A stretch of 64,000 nt of DNA from Clusia tigrina. Lineage: Eukaryota; Arthropoda; Insecta; Diptera; Clusiidae. Shown here piece after piece: positions 43,953 to 55,900 of this stretch; the first letter of the stretch is position 1; each line of letters starts with the position of its first letter. Position numbers and translations under genes: made by a program. The stretch spans positions 184,082,315 through 184,146,314 of the forward strand of contig OV050030.1 of assembly GCA_920105625.2 (NCBI GenBank), in the 5' to 3' direction. A model generated the notes under the pieces. It saw only the letters and a program-made list of their open reading frames with translations. It had not been told where the DNA came from and did not search any database.

Positions 43953-44091
43953 GAGTCAGCCGGCGCTCAAGATGAAGGAACCGTTTTAAAGCCACATGTC
44001 GCGATGTGCCGATGACACTGGGTGGGTTCAGACTTGATAAAATTAGTAGACGTACTACATATTTGCCATTTTGCTGCCGTTGATGAGTTTC

Positions 44092-44680
44092 CTAGTAAAA
44101 GTTATCACACCATGTGTTTTGATTGGATTCGACGTTATCGGTGGGCAACTCTTCCAGCTCCCAAAACCTACGTAGCAGATTGTCAGTCTCAACATGAGTG
44201 TGCGCAGCCATTACCGTGAAAGTTGGCGTTGAAAGTGGCCGAAATTTTGCAAATATTATATAACCCAGCATCGTCCGTTGAGCAATGGGTTGTCCAAGAG
44301 CTGTGCGCTGAATGTCATCACGAATAAGTTCGTCGTTAACATCGTTGCCGAGCAGGAGATCGATGGATTGCGGCTCAAAATAGTTCGGATCAGCGAGATC
44401 AATCCTAGTGAGATAGGGGCGCTGTTCTGCGGGCAGAAGTCGATGCGGCATAATTTGACCAACCTTTGGCGGAACATACGATAGCACTTCATGCGAAATG
44501 TTTTCATCGTAGCGGGATCCTATGATGACATTAACATATGAGCGGCTGCTGGCAACCTTCATATCTGCTAATCCGACGATGTTGATGGCAGTCCTCCCTC
44601 GAGGTAATCGTAGTAACTGGGCAGCGTGATGAAGGATCCTTGTAAACCTTGGTCCAAAAATACTCTCAGCTCAAATTTTT
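44092..44680 (-). pseudogene. BEL-C protease C-terminal part and linker
   Basis: Frame 44092-44562 reads QSIDLLLGNDVNDEL, QRTMLGYIIF and LLRRFWELEELPTDN, the conserved linker between protease and RT in BEL/Pao. The active-site part of the protease lies in broken sequence upstream (44600-44700), where I see no clear catalytic motif. Confidence 0.85.
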
Positions 44681-44779
44681 TTTAATCAATGTTAAAAATG
44701 CACTTCGTTTTGATATATCAGTATTGGCGTTTGATACTTGGCTTGATGTGCCTGCCGTTATATGTGATATTGTTGTAGC

Positions 44780-45236
44780 TCATGCGGCATCCATATTAGA
44801 ATGAATAAGTGTGTGGTGCTTCCCGCCAACACTCAAGCAACTTCTGCGGCTACTGCATTTAGACGCAATATGCGAATATCCTGGGCAATTGAAACATAAA
44901 TTATGCTTGCCAACCGACTCTCTTCTTTCAGACACACTCATACGGAAAAATAGAACGACATTCACGTACTGGATGGTTAGCCTTTTCGCAGATTGGGCAC
45001 ATTCTTTCTTGCTTCAGAATCTGATAAGATTGACGAGTTGTAGGTTTAGGACGATTATTTTGATTACGGGACCCTTGGGCTGATGGCTGTTTGGAAGACA
45101 CTTGCGATACATTTGAAGTAACTAGCATTTGATGATACTCGAACAAAAATTCACACAATTTTTCAAAACTCGGAATTTCCTTGCTTTTCCGCAACGTGCG
45201 ATTCCATTGAGTGTGAATGCTCATATAAACAAACAA
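44780..45236 (-). pseudogene. BEL-C gag zinc-knuckle region
   Basis: Frames 44928-45236 and 44780-44965 contain CPICEKANHPVRECRSIF and CFNCPGYSHIASKCSS, two retroviral-type knuckles, followed by KHHTLIH, a third typical BEL/Pao block. Confidence 0.88.
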
Positions 45237-45255
45237 TAAGTAATAGACGAGGATT

Positions 45256-46074
45256 TCATTTTATTTGTCTACACTGATTCCGAGTTTTTCGATAGCACTG
45301 ATACACGACCTGCATGTTTGAGTGAACCGCAGGATCCTCGCGAACTGAAAGTGAACACTGGAAGAGCACATCCATGTAGTGCGTGAATAAAATTCTTTTG
45401 TTTTCATAGGAATTGTTCAGCATTTCCCATGCGGTTTTATAATTTTCTTCCACAAGACCAAGATGTTGTATGTCTTGTTCAGCACTTTCAGTCAAAGAGT
45501 TCTTTAAATAATGGAAACATTGAACATCAGACAAAGTGGTGCAGTTGTGCATTCTAGACAGAAATACTTCCTTGAAGGCAGGCCATTCGATATAACTTCC
45601 ATTGAAAATTGGAAGCTTCACTTCAGGTAATGGTAGCTCTTTACAAAAGATGGCAGCTGAGGATTCGCTAAATATTGACCCTGACGAAGTTGCAGCAGAT
45701 GTTACTGGTTGAGGGGGGCAAGCAATGATATATGCATTGCGAATAGTTGACACGACATAGATATATTCCTCTTCAAATTTATCTGCTAACTCGGTTGCAA
45801 TGTAATGAGTTTTTACGACGTCATCAGCATCAGCAATCCTCATCAGTAATCGATGATTGTCCCGAAACTCTTTATGTAGTGTGCCCAACGACTCCAAACG
45901 TGTTTGAAAATAAGACTCTGTCTTACAGCTCGCGGAGTCTTTCGCAAAGCTTCGGTCCACTTTTTGCACTGACGCAGAAATCGAGTGTTGTTCGTCGATA
46001 ATTTCCGTTGCCGTTTCAATTAAAATTTTCTTTAAATAATCTAGAGAATCCGTCACACCAATATCAAAATGCAC
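45256..46074 (-). pseudogene. BEL-C gag
   Basis: The 272-codon frame starts MHFDIGVTDSLDYLKK and holds PEVKLPIFNGSYIEWPAF, FHYLKNSLTESAEQDIQHL and EENYKTAWEMLNNSYEN, i.e. DUF1759-like Gag. The upstream start may lie nearer the primer site at about 46230. Confidence 0.9.
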
Positions 46075-46252
46075 TTACCTCAGAACCACTTTTTGATTCC
46101 GTTTTGTATATGGTCACTTGTGGTTGATGAAATCGTCAATGATGTTGCTGCCGTAGCTGTGAATACGAATAATACGTTCCGCGTTGATAGCGCCGCAATT
46201 AAAATGAAAGAATTATTTTTTAATTCAATCCTCACATGAGGCACCAAAATGT

Positions 46253-46725
<473 letters not shown>

Positions 46726-46730
46726 CTTCT

Positions 46731-47079
46731 AGAGATAATATATATAATAGTTTGAATATCTAAAATTCAATTTATCATAAGGTACAACATTATATTAATT
46801 AAATTTACTATATTTTTTTGATTAAAATCTCCTAAATTTACTTCAATATAATTTAAATATACGTTACTATTAAATTAAACTATTACTGCAAGTATATTAT
46901 TATAATAAATAATTTTTTGTGAAACCAATTTTTTTAAATGAATGTTTTTCCATTTTCAAATTTTCAAAGACAACAGTAAAAATGAATTTAAATAATATTA
47001 ATATGAAAATGAAGCAAAGCTTTTATCTACATCCTCTGACCAACGATCTCTATAAAATCTTTCACTTTAAAAGGGGATG
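46731..47079 (+). other. Errantivirus 3' region, AT-rich, ending in a polypurine tract
   Basis: No coding text is recognisable. An AT-rich stretch ends AAAAGGGGATG immediately before the LTR at 47080, as expected for the plus-strand primer of a retroelement. If the errantivirus once had an env gene, this and 38921-39909 are all that remain of that region. Confidence 0.6.
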
Positions 47080-47404
47080 TGTAGTGAAAATACAACGTTT
47101 GTGACTAATACAAATCAACAATCCAAACACTCAGTTTGATATTGCCAAAGTGTCAGGCTGATTAGTCATACTATAAATATTTCTATGCACTTGAGTAACC
47201 CTGCAAAATTGCTAATATCAAGTTGAGTTTAAAGTAGAACACAAAATATGATTCACCTAACGTTGTATTTTCACTTACTTTGCGATGCGTTTAGCGTTAA
47301 GAATTTATGTAAATTATAAATCTGAATTATTGTAAGAAAGAGTGGGTTCAATAAAGTCAGTTTTGGATAGACATTCAAACCAAGTGGTTCGTCTTTTTAT
47401 AACA
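47080..47404 (+). repeat. Errantivirus 3' LTR
   Basis: 325-bp LTR from TGTAGTGAAAAT to TTATAACA, similar to 8398-8731 over its whole length with scattered differences and small indels. The following ACAT pairs with CCAT (in this orientation) beyond the left-arm 5' LTR as target duplication with one mismatch. Confidence 0.92.
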
Positions 47405-48061
47405 ACATGCGTTTTGAATCCTTTACTGCTTGCTCTTGGGTGAGTTTGCGCACATCCACACTAGTCCCCAGTGTAGTTCGTCGGATCCGCTGTCGTAGCT
47501 TATTCGAGTAGCAGTTCACCTTTCGCGGTTTTTTTATTTTCTTGACCCTCTAGCCCAATTCTCCAAACCGCGGCTCCGTCTTTATCCTCCGCAAGATCTC
47601 CGCATAGGTTATCACTCCCGTTCCCTTGATGACAATCGCATTAGGTCTGGTAGGCTTCGCTTTAGCGAGTGTCTCTGGCTTTGCCCTGGGGCGAACACTT
47701 ACCATCGTCCACTCTGGCTATTCCGCCATTGCTTCGGTTTTACCCACTTCTGGCTTGGTGGCATTTTCCTGCCTTGCCTTCACTTCCGGCGGCGCGTAGA
47801 TTGCCATCTTCCATAGCATGTCTGACTTGCATGACACCAGCATCTCCTTGATCACCCAGGGAGTTTCTACGCACCTACTAGGTGGGGTCCGGCGCAGTAT
47901 GGAGCTCCTATTGAAAGGTGTTGGTTATCTGGATTCAATCTTGGATATTTATGGTCCAACGATCCCACGAAGTCCTCGGTGATGAAACGACACTCCGCGT
48001 CCGTCCTCCGATGGTGCATCGTTGTCCCTCGGCGCCCTTTCAGCCGCCCGTCCGGGGTCAT
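47405..48061 (-). pseudogene. LINE-A ORF1 remnant
   Basis: Minus-strand reading includes NAIVIKGTGVITYAEILRR and IKTEPRFGELG, characteristic of R1-clade ORF1 (gag-like) proteins. The end reads QAVKDSKRM next to the errantivirus insertion. Joined across the errantivirus to the left-arm flank, the ORF1 stop overlaps the ORF2 start as ATGA. The C-terminal zinc knuckles expected in this family are not seen, so ORF1 carries an internal loss. Several frameshifts. Confidence 0.7.
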
Positions 48062-48240
48062 CGCTGAAAGAGTCGTCGCTCACTTTGGCTAGCAACCAGC
48101 GGCTGCTGGTATACCATTGCCCGGGGCCGCTACGAGGAGGCAGTGAGTTTTCTTGGAAGAGTTATCTGTAAGGATTGCCGTGGCCTCCCCCTAGTGAGTG
48201 GCTGTCAGAGTCTTTACCTTAAGATTATCTACCCTAACCC
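48062..48240. other. No recognisable feature
   Basis: GC-richer flank that may still be 5' LINE-A sequence. No motif or ORF supports a call. Confidence 0.4.
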
Positions 48241-48524
48241 CATATGTATATGAATTTGTATGTATGTATATGTATATGTGTATGTAAATGTGTACGTGTA
48301 TGTATATGTATATGTATATCTATACGTATGTATTTGTATATATATTAATATGAAATATATCTAAATCTATATGTGTATGTTTATGTATATGTATATGTTT
48401 ATGTATATGTGTATGGATATGTATATGTATATGTATATGTAGATATTTATGTATATGTATATATATATATGTAAATGTATACGTATATGTATATGTATAT
48501 GTTTATGTATATCTATAAATTAAT
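48241..48524. repeat. Degenerate TATGTA-type simple repeat
   Basis: About 280 bp of TATGTATATG-like units with variable lengths. No coding content. Confidence 0.9.
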
Positions 48525-48960
48525 TTATTTATTTTTAATTTTTTTTGTCGAGGAGGGGAAACATCTTAAGTCAATGGCCGAGGCCGTAGAGTGGGACTTT
48601 AGCGCGAACCAAACATGGCGAACCGGATTTCTCACATCGTTGCTGCATTCCGCAATTGTGCGCAGCCTTTCTTCCTTTTTTGCCACACTTGACGACCTAC
48701 GCCCGACAGCATGAAGCCGCTCCATCTCGCGAGCTAGCAGGCCGATGGGCACCTTCCTTGCAATGACACAAATAGCATCATCTGAGACGGTGCGGCTACT
48801 GGCCACTCTCAGAGCACCAAGACTGTACGTGGCTTGGATACTTTTATTGTATGACTTCTTCGTATTTGCCCAGGTCGGTGCTGCATACAGGATCACCGAA
48901 CTTGTCACAGTTGATAAGCGTTGCCGTCTGCTAGGAGAAACAAATTCTCACCTGTTTGGA
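48525..48960 (-). pseudogene. R1-like LINE-B ORF2 fragment, post-RT region
   Basis: The minus-strand frame 48525-48908 reads SSVILYAAPTWANTKKS, ALRVASSRTVSDDAICVIA and KVPIGLLAREMERL, homologous to the LINE-A region at about 10610-10810. It is clearly a different, more diverged element. Only this piece remains. Confidence 0.85.
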
Positions 48961-48963
48961 TAG

Positions 48964-49673
48964 GTCCGTATGTAGTAGCAGAAATCCGCAGCCCAGTTAC
49001 AACAGTCGTACCAATTAAGGGCAAGGATAAAAAGCTACATAATAATTTATTGAAATTGTTCCACATTAGACCACACAACTAAAGACATGTGTTAACAGTG
49101 TTTTACAAGTGTAAAGGCAAGAATAAAAACATAAACACGTACGTGTGTGCATCAAATAACACACACAGCGCCGATTTTCACAGTCAATGCCAGTAAAAGT
49201 GTTCCGCTTAAACTCGGGCAAGTAAAATTGTCGTAATGAAAATTTGCTTATTAGGCACTATTGCCGAATGAAGACAGTAGGGAAAAATATTTTTCAAATA
49301 TTAAATAATAATAAAGGGGTTCATTGGACACATTTTAAAAAATTAAATTACAGGACAGTCGTGGGGAAGTAATTTAAACTGAACGTAGAATATATACACA
49401 CATATATACGGCTGTTAATGAAGTGTAATATGATGCGTAAGCAGTAGCGCCGGCACCGTTGGTGAAGTAAGTATATATGTATATATGTGTATAATATACA
49501 GAATGAATGTACGAACGTATATTTAAAGAAGTAAGTATTCTAGTTATGAGGAATGGGTATGTACGTATGTATATTTTTCAGATATTTACATACTGTAGCA
49601 GGCGACATGTAAATATACATAGATTTTTTCGGTATATCGCTTGGAAATTGGCATGTGGGTAATAGTAATGTAA

Positions 49674-49676
<3 letters not shown>
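48964..49676. other. No recognisable feature
   Basis: AT-rich, many short TATGTA-like stretches near 49470-49580, and no ORF of note. An ancient decayed element is possible. Confidence 0.5.

Positions 49677-49760
<84 letters not shown>
49677..49760. repeat. (TA)n microsatellite
   Basis: About 84 bp of TA repeat. Confidence 0.95.
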
Positions 49761-49763
<3 letters not shown>

Positions 49764-51173
49764 TAAGGATTCAGCTCTGCCGATGTGAACCGAAGCAGGA
49801 AGTTCCAGGAACAGCGCATATCGGAAGACGGTGCAGGCTAAGAATCCAACTTAGTATTCGGAAAGATGTGTTTTTGGAAAAACGGTGATTTTTGGCAGCT
49901 ATCTAAGGTTTGTGACCCCAAGGATGCCAACATATTAGATGGGGGATGAATGGCGGCGGATGTAATTTTAATTTTGCGAAACGGCATATGGCCGCAGCAT
50001 TTGCACGCGTTGTGGATGAGTTATTGGCAAGCAACGAAAAATAAACAAGTTTCCTTGCGGAGTCATATTTTGCATTGGACAGTTTTATATTACAATGTCC
50101 ACCCAGTGTATCACAATCTCAACAGAATCGCTTTTGGATAAGTTGAAGATGGGTAAAAGCTTAAGGTGGGTGACTGAAACCACCACCAAATACAATAAGC
50201 AGAAGAAATTTGGCTCGCGGAAGTTAATTGCTTCATTGAAGTATATGTCCAATATAGAGTATGAACATATGATGTGATTTACATATGAAATATGATTTAA
50301 TACAAGAGGACACAGAGACTGGTAACCGATCAGAGTAGACAAATTACATCATTAAATGTGTATCGCAGAGAAATACCGATTGTCTCCACATCAAAGCCAA
50401 ACGATGTCAAATACCATTATGAGGAAGCTCAAGAGAAACACTTCCACCATAAAACGCATTGCAGCAAAGTAAGAAGGAGTATTGTAATCTCTCATGTATT
50501 CCAAATGTTTTTTACAAGTTGAATACTATAAACAGAGGCAGTACCACCTACAGCCGTGGGGCACGCTATATAAATGGAAAGAAGAAGGCCACTAAAAGCA
50601 AAGTTTTAATGGCAAACCAGATCGCCAACCTGTAACATCTTTGTACGTACCGATCCAGAAAGAAGGGAGGGGTATGCAGAGTTCATCGAGGGACTTCACT
50701 CTCGCAGGACGGACATTAACAGGACCAACAATTGCAGACGACCATATTTATAAAAGCGTAGCATTAGCTAAATATGTAATTAGTTTGTAATTTTGTTTGT
50801 TTATACGCCAGTGAGAAAACAGTAGATGAAAGACCAAACAAAAAAGGGGAATATAACTACATAAGAAAAATAGGAAAAAAGATAGGAGATAAAAGAACAA
50901 AATAAAACAAAAGAAAAAAAAACTATAAAAGAAGAAGTAATAAGAGAAAAGAAAAGAGAAAAAAAAGAAAGAATACAAAAGTAAAAAGAAAAGAATACAA
51001 TAAGAGAACCCAAATAAGGCGAATTTGAAAACAAAGAAATAACAAAAAATTATACGTATGTACTATAGGTTTAAAAAAATGCACAGATTGTTTAAAGTGC
51101 AGAAATGAGGAAAATATTGTAAACTTCCATTAGAAGTTAGTTGCACTAACTTCTTTTAGAAAGAGGGGAGGGA
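49761..51173 (+). other. Unidentified sequence upstream of a gypsy-type LTR
   Basis: Only short frames occur (49950-50141, 50095-50277) with no recognisable domain. The strand from 50810 to 51030 is strongly purine-rich (A/G). It ends in AAAGAGGGGAGGGA (about 51160-51173), a good polypurine tract, so this is probably the decayed 3' internal part of an LTR retroelement. Confidence 0.45.
51132..51154. other. Inverted repeat AGAAGTTAGT / ACTAACTTCT
   Basis: Ten-base arms around TGC just upstream of the polypurine tract. It could form a hairpin in RNA; no function is known to me. Confidence 0.7.
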
Positions 51174-51580
51174 TGTTGTGAGTTAGAACCAAGCTACCTA
51201 CGAGTAGGTGACTCACAGTATCGAATCCTAATAGATGCCACACTCTGTGGGATTAGCATGTGCTAAAAGTTATTTAAGAATAGTACATACTTTTAGGGTC
51301 CAAGTATTTTAATTTAATATGATATGTGTAATGTTATTATGTAAGATTTTAGGGTATTACAGTTCCGCAGTCGATTCGACGAGGGCAGCGTAATGCACCG
51401 TCGATACTCTCATAGTAGGTCAGTTGGCTTGACCAACTGACACCAATTAGCAGGTGCGGAACTGGAACACCAGAAAGGTCAGTTCACAGACTGAGATGAG
51501 TGTTAAGAAATAGTATATAAGAATTAGTATTTGTAAGAAATAAAGGCTTGTGATTTAAAAACTAAAAGTATAATGTGTTG
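51174..51580 (+). repeat. Candidate gypsy-type 3' or solo LTR
   Basis: Starts TGTTGTGAGTTAG directly after a polypurine tract. It holds a TATATAAG box (about 51514) and AATAAA (about 51539), the order expected for U3-R-U5. The end is not fixed because no second copy is in the window; it may extend to about 51605. Inside are inverted repeats CAGTTCCGCA/TGCGGAACTG (51360 and 51457) and GTCAGTTGG/CCAACTGAC. Confidence 0.6.
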
Positions 51581-51879
51581 ATTTTTTCAAAGAGTGGTTT
51601 TCAGCCACACGCGCACAGCAGAAGGACGTCCCCCGTCAACCAAACACGGACCCCAACAGGCTTTAGCATATTTTCAACATTCTGCCCAGCGATTATCCTT
51701 GGGAGAGAATCATCTAACAAGTTGTTCCATGAGTACAGGTTCCCTTGCATGTAATTGTAGACGACTAAATAGGTTAGGGAGGGGTCTGCAAATAGAGGTT
51801 TACAAATGCAAATTTATATGTAAGTGTATAGTTATTATGTGCTTCATTGTGACAAACGGGCAAAGAGCATAGTTTCGTA
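51581..51879. other. No clear feature; BEL-D end possible
   Basis: No domain is recognisable. It lies next to the C-terminal end of BEL-D integrase and may contain its 3' untranslated part. Confidence 0.35.
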
Positions 51880-53040
51880 GTGGCTCTCTTGTTCACGACG
51901 GTTTGAGTATTCTTAGGGGCTACCCGAACTAATCCATCCTGCGTGTGTTTTTATGATCCGTCCAATTGACCAGAGATTACATGCCAACCTTTGATGAGCC
52001 CGGTAATGCAAATTAGGTCTTGCACGTGGCGACATAGGTCTTCTTTGGAAGCGTGACATATACTCCTGGCTCCAGCGATGTCAAAAATGTTGAATTAGCA
52101 TTTGACAGTTTTTCCAACGTTCCAAAGGGTTGATCCGATCGAATTATAGTATTGGTGGTGCTAGCAGCGAATCGCCAGTTAAGAAATGTCCCGGTGTTAA
52201 AACCAATAAGACTTCTGGATCATTTGAGAGTGGGGATAGGGGCCTAGAATTTAGGCACGATTCGATTTGAGTTAAGATCGTTCTTCAAACATCAATGGAG
52301 TTTCTCCGATTATTTTCTTGAAGTGGTACTTCATAGATTTTACACCAGCTTCCCACAACCCTCCAAAGTCAGGTGCATAGGATGGTATGAAATGCCATTG
52401 AATTTGTTGTTCCGCCAAAAACTTTTGATCCGTTGCAATTTTCGATGGGACCTACGAAATTTGTGGCGCAGTCACTGAAAATGTCCTTACATAACCCTCA
52501 TCTCCCGATAAATCGCTTCAGTGCACCTAGAAAGGCATCAGTGGAAGAATCGCCGACCGGTTCGAGGTGGACCGCCTTACAAACAAAGCTATATATATAC
52601 CTTATTTGAGACTCGACAACGATCTTTAGATGGCAGCATTATTATTGGACCTGCATAATTGACCCCAACTGCGGAGAGCGCCCGAGCTAGGCGAACATAT
52701 ATATAGCATGGGATGCACCAGTGAATAACTGAGCGTGTCACATTCCGTCCATTAATGATCCAAAAATGCTTTCTCAAATGATACAGAGTCAAACCCGTCC
52801 CCCCATGTATGAATTAAGGGTTCATTTTGATCATAAAATGGGTTCCATGGCAGGAGGTACTGTCCTCCGGAATAAAATAATTATATGAGAGAGCCTTCCA
52901 TTCAGTTGGAAAGGTGGCGCCTTGTACTAGACGGATTATACTTATGAAGCTGTTGTGGTATTCGTCACCGTTGCTGGCATTGTCGATGGCATTTGAGTAC
53001 GAATCGATGATAGTACGGTATAAATCGGAAGAGACAAAAT
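51880..53040 (-). pseudogene. BEL-D integrase remnant
   Basis: Minus-strand text in several frames gives RKHFWIINGRNVTRSVIHWC (zinc-domain side), SAVGVNYAGPIIMLPSKDR with the first Asp replaced by Asn, GLWEAGVKSMKYHF with the Glu, and DUF5641-type text with many stops. The order and motifs match the BEL-C integrase. This is an old, heavily decayed copy; gag and RT of BEL-D are not visible. Confidence 0.8.
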
Positions 53041-53050
53041 AGAAATATAA

Positions 53051-53051
<1 letters not shown>

Positions 53052-53089
<38 letters not shown>
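53052..53089. repeat. (TA)n microsatellite, left of mariner
   Basis: About 38 bp of TA. The mariner follows at once, and the array resumes at 54029. Confidence 0.92.
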
Positions 53090-53090
<1 letters not shown>

Positions 53091-54027
53091 GAGGTGTGAT
53101 CAAAACATAACCGTTATTGTGTGATCAAAAAATAAAGTATTTATTTATTCATCAACAACTATCTTGTCCCCTTCAAAGTAATTCCCCTCAGATATAATAC
53201 ACTTATGCCAGCGTTTTTTCCAATCCTCGAAACACTTCTGAAACGCTTTTTTTGGTATCGCTCCTGTTTCGATTTCTGTTTTATCTCCTCAATCGTAGCA
53301 AAACGCTTTCCTTTCATCGGTGTCTTCAGTTTTGGAAAGAGGAAAAAGTCAGCGGGGGCCAAGTCCGGTGAATACGGTGGTTGAGGCATGATAACGGTTT
53401 TGTTTTTGGCCAAAAACAGCTCCTGAGCCATGTCCATGCGACGTTTGTTTTGCTCAAAGTTTAGCAATTTTGGAACAATCTTCGCTGCCGCACGTTTCAT
53501 GCCTAAAACATCCGTACAAATTGCTTGGCATGAGCCCAACGATATGCCAACATCATCAGCAACTTCTCTAATAGTGATTCGACGATTATCCAAAATCATT
53601 TTCTTCACTGCTTCAATGTTTTCATCGGTTGTTGACGTGCTCGGGCGACCAGGACGAGCATCGTCATTGACATCCTCTCGGCGTTCCTTAAACCGGTTAT
53701 ACCACAATTGAACTTGTGTTCTGCTCATAGTAGTCTCGCCAAAGGCCACAGTCAACATTTCAAATATCCTTGCGCATTTAATTTCATTTTTTACACAAAA
53801 CTGAATACAGTTTCTTTGATCCATTTTTTCGAATAGTACAAAATCGAAGAGCACACCAAAACACGACTAACCTTTTTATCTGTCAAAAACAATCTGACAA
53901 TCCAAAATGGTTGGTATTGCCAACATATATAACAGACATGTGTACCAACATAAAAAAACAATGCGAACATCGAACATACGTAGCTCACGAAAAGATGAAA
54001 ATAACGGGTATTTTTTGATCACACCTC

Positions 54028-54028
<1 letters not shown>
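53090..54028 (-). mobile_element. Internally deleted mariner transposon
   Basis: A 939-bp element with 28-bp inverted repeats starting CGAGGTGTGATCAAAA, differing at about three positions, flanked by TA on both sides. It encodes a shortened transposase on the minus strand. Mariner inserts at TA, here inside a TA array. Confidence 0.93.
53159..53854 (-). pseudogene. Mariner transposase, catalytic centre deleted
   Basis: The 231-codon frame has the DNA-binding half: VKNEIKCARIFEMLTV, SRTQVQLWYNRF and DDARPGRPSTSTTDENIE with the GRPR-like hook. It then jumps from RRMDMAQELF to LAKNKTVIMPQPPYSPDL and APADFFLFPKLK, which holds the third acidic residue. The stretch with the first two catalytic Asp (about 120 residues in the family) is missing, without a shift of frame at the joint. 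The C-terminus is frameshifted. About 345 aa is usual. Confidence 0.93.

Positions 54029-54121
<93 letters not shown>
54029..54121. repeat. (TA)n microsatellite, right of mariner
   Basis: About 90 bp of TA with one ATAC interruption. Confidence 0.95.
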
Positions 54122-54123
<2 letters not shown>

Positions 54124-54465
54124 TTTGTTGTTTCAAGTAGGAGTTGTAAATTGTTTAAATATGAAAATAAAAGAAATTCTTTGCTATTTCATAGAAACTA
54201 TTCTAATTCATCTTTTTATTTAGTAATTTAAACTTATATATGTGATTATAATTTTCTAACCTATGTACTCTCTCGTCCATATAAAAGTGTGTTTTTTGAC
54301 ATTACCTTATTCTTCATTAATTCTTCTAGTGACCGTCAGGAAAAATCTGCCGACGTCCTTTATTCTAACCGCAGGTGCCGTTGATTATGTGCATTTCGAT
54401 AGCGGGACATGCTTCTGTCTAATCCTTTGATTGTCTGTTGGTGGCGAGTCTAATCCTTTACAAAT
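54122..54465. other. No recognisable feature
   Basis: AT-rich sequence then mixed sequence; no ORF or motif. It may be the 5' end of BEL-E. Confidence 0.4.
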
Positions 54466-54920
54466 TCGGATGTCTTAGCACTAATGCATTCTACAATCGA
54501 TTCTAGTGCTTGGTAGTGCAGGGGATTCCAGTGTCCTAGCACCATCCCATTCTACAAGCGATTCTCGTGCTTGGTAGAGTAGGGGGTTCCGGTGTCTTAG
54601 CACCAACCAATTCTACAAGCGATTATCTTGCTTGGTAGTACAGGGGTTCGGGATCCTTAGTGCCAACTCATTCTACATGCGATTCTCGTTCTTGGTAGTG
54701 CAGGGGGTTGGGGTGTCTTAGCACTAACCCATTCTACAAACGATTCTAGTGCTTGGTAGTGCAGGAGGTTCCGCTGTCTTACCACCAGACCATTCTACAA
54801 GCAATTATCGTTCCTTGTAGTGCAGGAGGTTCGGGTGTCTTGCCACCAGCCCAATCTATAACATATTCAGTCATGTAGTGCAAGGGTTCGCGTGTCTTAG
54901 CACCGGCCCATTCTACAACG
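54466..54920. repeat. 61-bp minisatellite, about eight units
   Basis: The block CATTCTACAA recurs near 54487, 54547, 54608, 54668, 54730, 54790, 54851 (as CAATCTATAA) and 54908, spaced about 57-62 bp. Each unit also holds GTGCTTGGTAGTGCAGG and GTGTCTTAGCACCA. Units differ at several positions, so it is old. No protein reading is kept through it. Confidence 0.93.
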
Positions 54921-54974
54921 ACTAAATCTATCTTTTCTGAAAAAATACATATCCCCTGGCTCTGAACTTAGGAT

Positions 54975-55900
54975 CAACCATCGGTTGCTCTCCTCAGTTT
55001 CCACCCGCTAGCAATCATTGAGCTTCTGTACAGAACCAAAATAACCATGGTCGTCTCGCTCATAGATGCAGTAGACAAGATAACGGTGTTGGCGACAGAC
55101 TGACAGCGACTACCGCTGAATTCCCATACTCTCCCGATGCTTCGCCTCGATCTGGTGGAGCTGGAAGTACAGTGTGCTATGCTGTGAGAAACGAAGATTG
55201 CGGCGATGGAAGCAGCCAGCCAGAAGAAAGAAACACTGCCATCAATGAGTTGATCCAGCAACGTTACCCAGCTAGCTTCGCTACCTAAATGGGGTGTCAT
55301 GCTTGAATTACAGGATTGACAGTCCTTGGCAGACACTCCAGCACCATCTCCAAATAATTCTGCGACTCTATCGGCCTCATCTCATAGCATTCCTGTACCT
55401 CCATATGACATTTAAGCCTTCGACGGGGACTATACGATGTGAGCCACTTTCTGTGACATGTTTTCGGCTTTATACTTCCGGAATTCACGACTGGCGAATG
55501 TCGAACGGCTTTACCATCTCAAAACTAAGACCAGGGGGAAGCCCGATAGATTGTAGACCAGGCTCCGTTAACTGACAGCGGTTTTGACCTGGCTTGGAGG
55601 AATCTCCCTGCCCGATACGAAAATCGGTGCATTCTGATCAATTGTCCCCTCAAGTCCCTATTTAATCTGCTTCCTATCTCCGTAGAGTGTGTGCTCGGAT
55701 CTCAAGCGGTTGCAACGTGACGTCGGGAAGTGTATCACGGCGTTGCGGAAGTTAAATGTGAATCTGGATAGTTGAGACCTTATTTTTATATATTGGAGGA
55801 ACCATACTTTCTCTGTGGGAACAGTGATTTGATAATCATGCCTAATCAGCCTCCACGTGGGCTCCGTCGGAGGCTCACCCGAAACCATTCAGCAATAATC
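54975..55900 (+). pseudogene. BEL-E gag
   Basis: Plus-strand reading, with many stops, gives LADTPAPSPNNSATLSAS, FDGDYTM then ATFCDMFSALYFRNSRLANV and ERLYHLKTKTRG, which is BEL/Pao Gag text (FDGxYxxW...F). Later text such as ALRKLNVNLDS continues in other frames. Antisense frames here are shadows. Confidence 0.8.

Noticed and set aside
46919..47104. 61-codon ORF before the errantivirus 3' LTR as an env remnant
   Set aside because: Its composition is AT-driven, no envelope motif is visible, and it runs into the LTR.
47080..47404. Solo errantivirus LTR
   Set aside because: A polypurine tract precedes it and LINE-A ORF1 follows, so it fits as the 3' LTR of the element starting at 19605.
50748..51034. 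Phe/Tyr-rich minus-strand ORFs
   Set aside because: They are the complement of a purine-rich stretch and have only low-complexity composition.
54466..54920. CRISPR array
   Set aside because: The 61-bp units are similar over their whole length with no unique spacers, in an animal TE context.
54974..55336. 120-codon minus-strand ORF
   Set aside because: It is antisense to BEL-E gag and has no recognisable domain.
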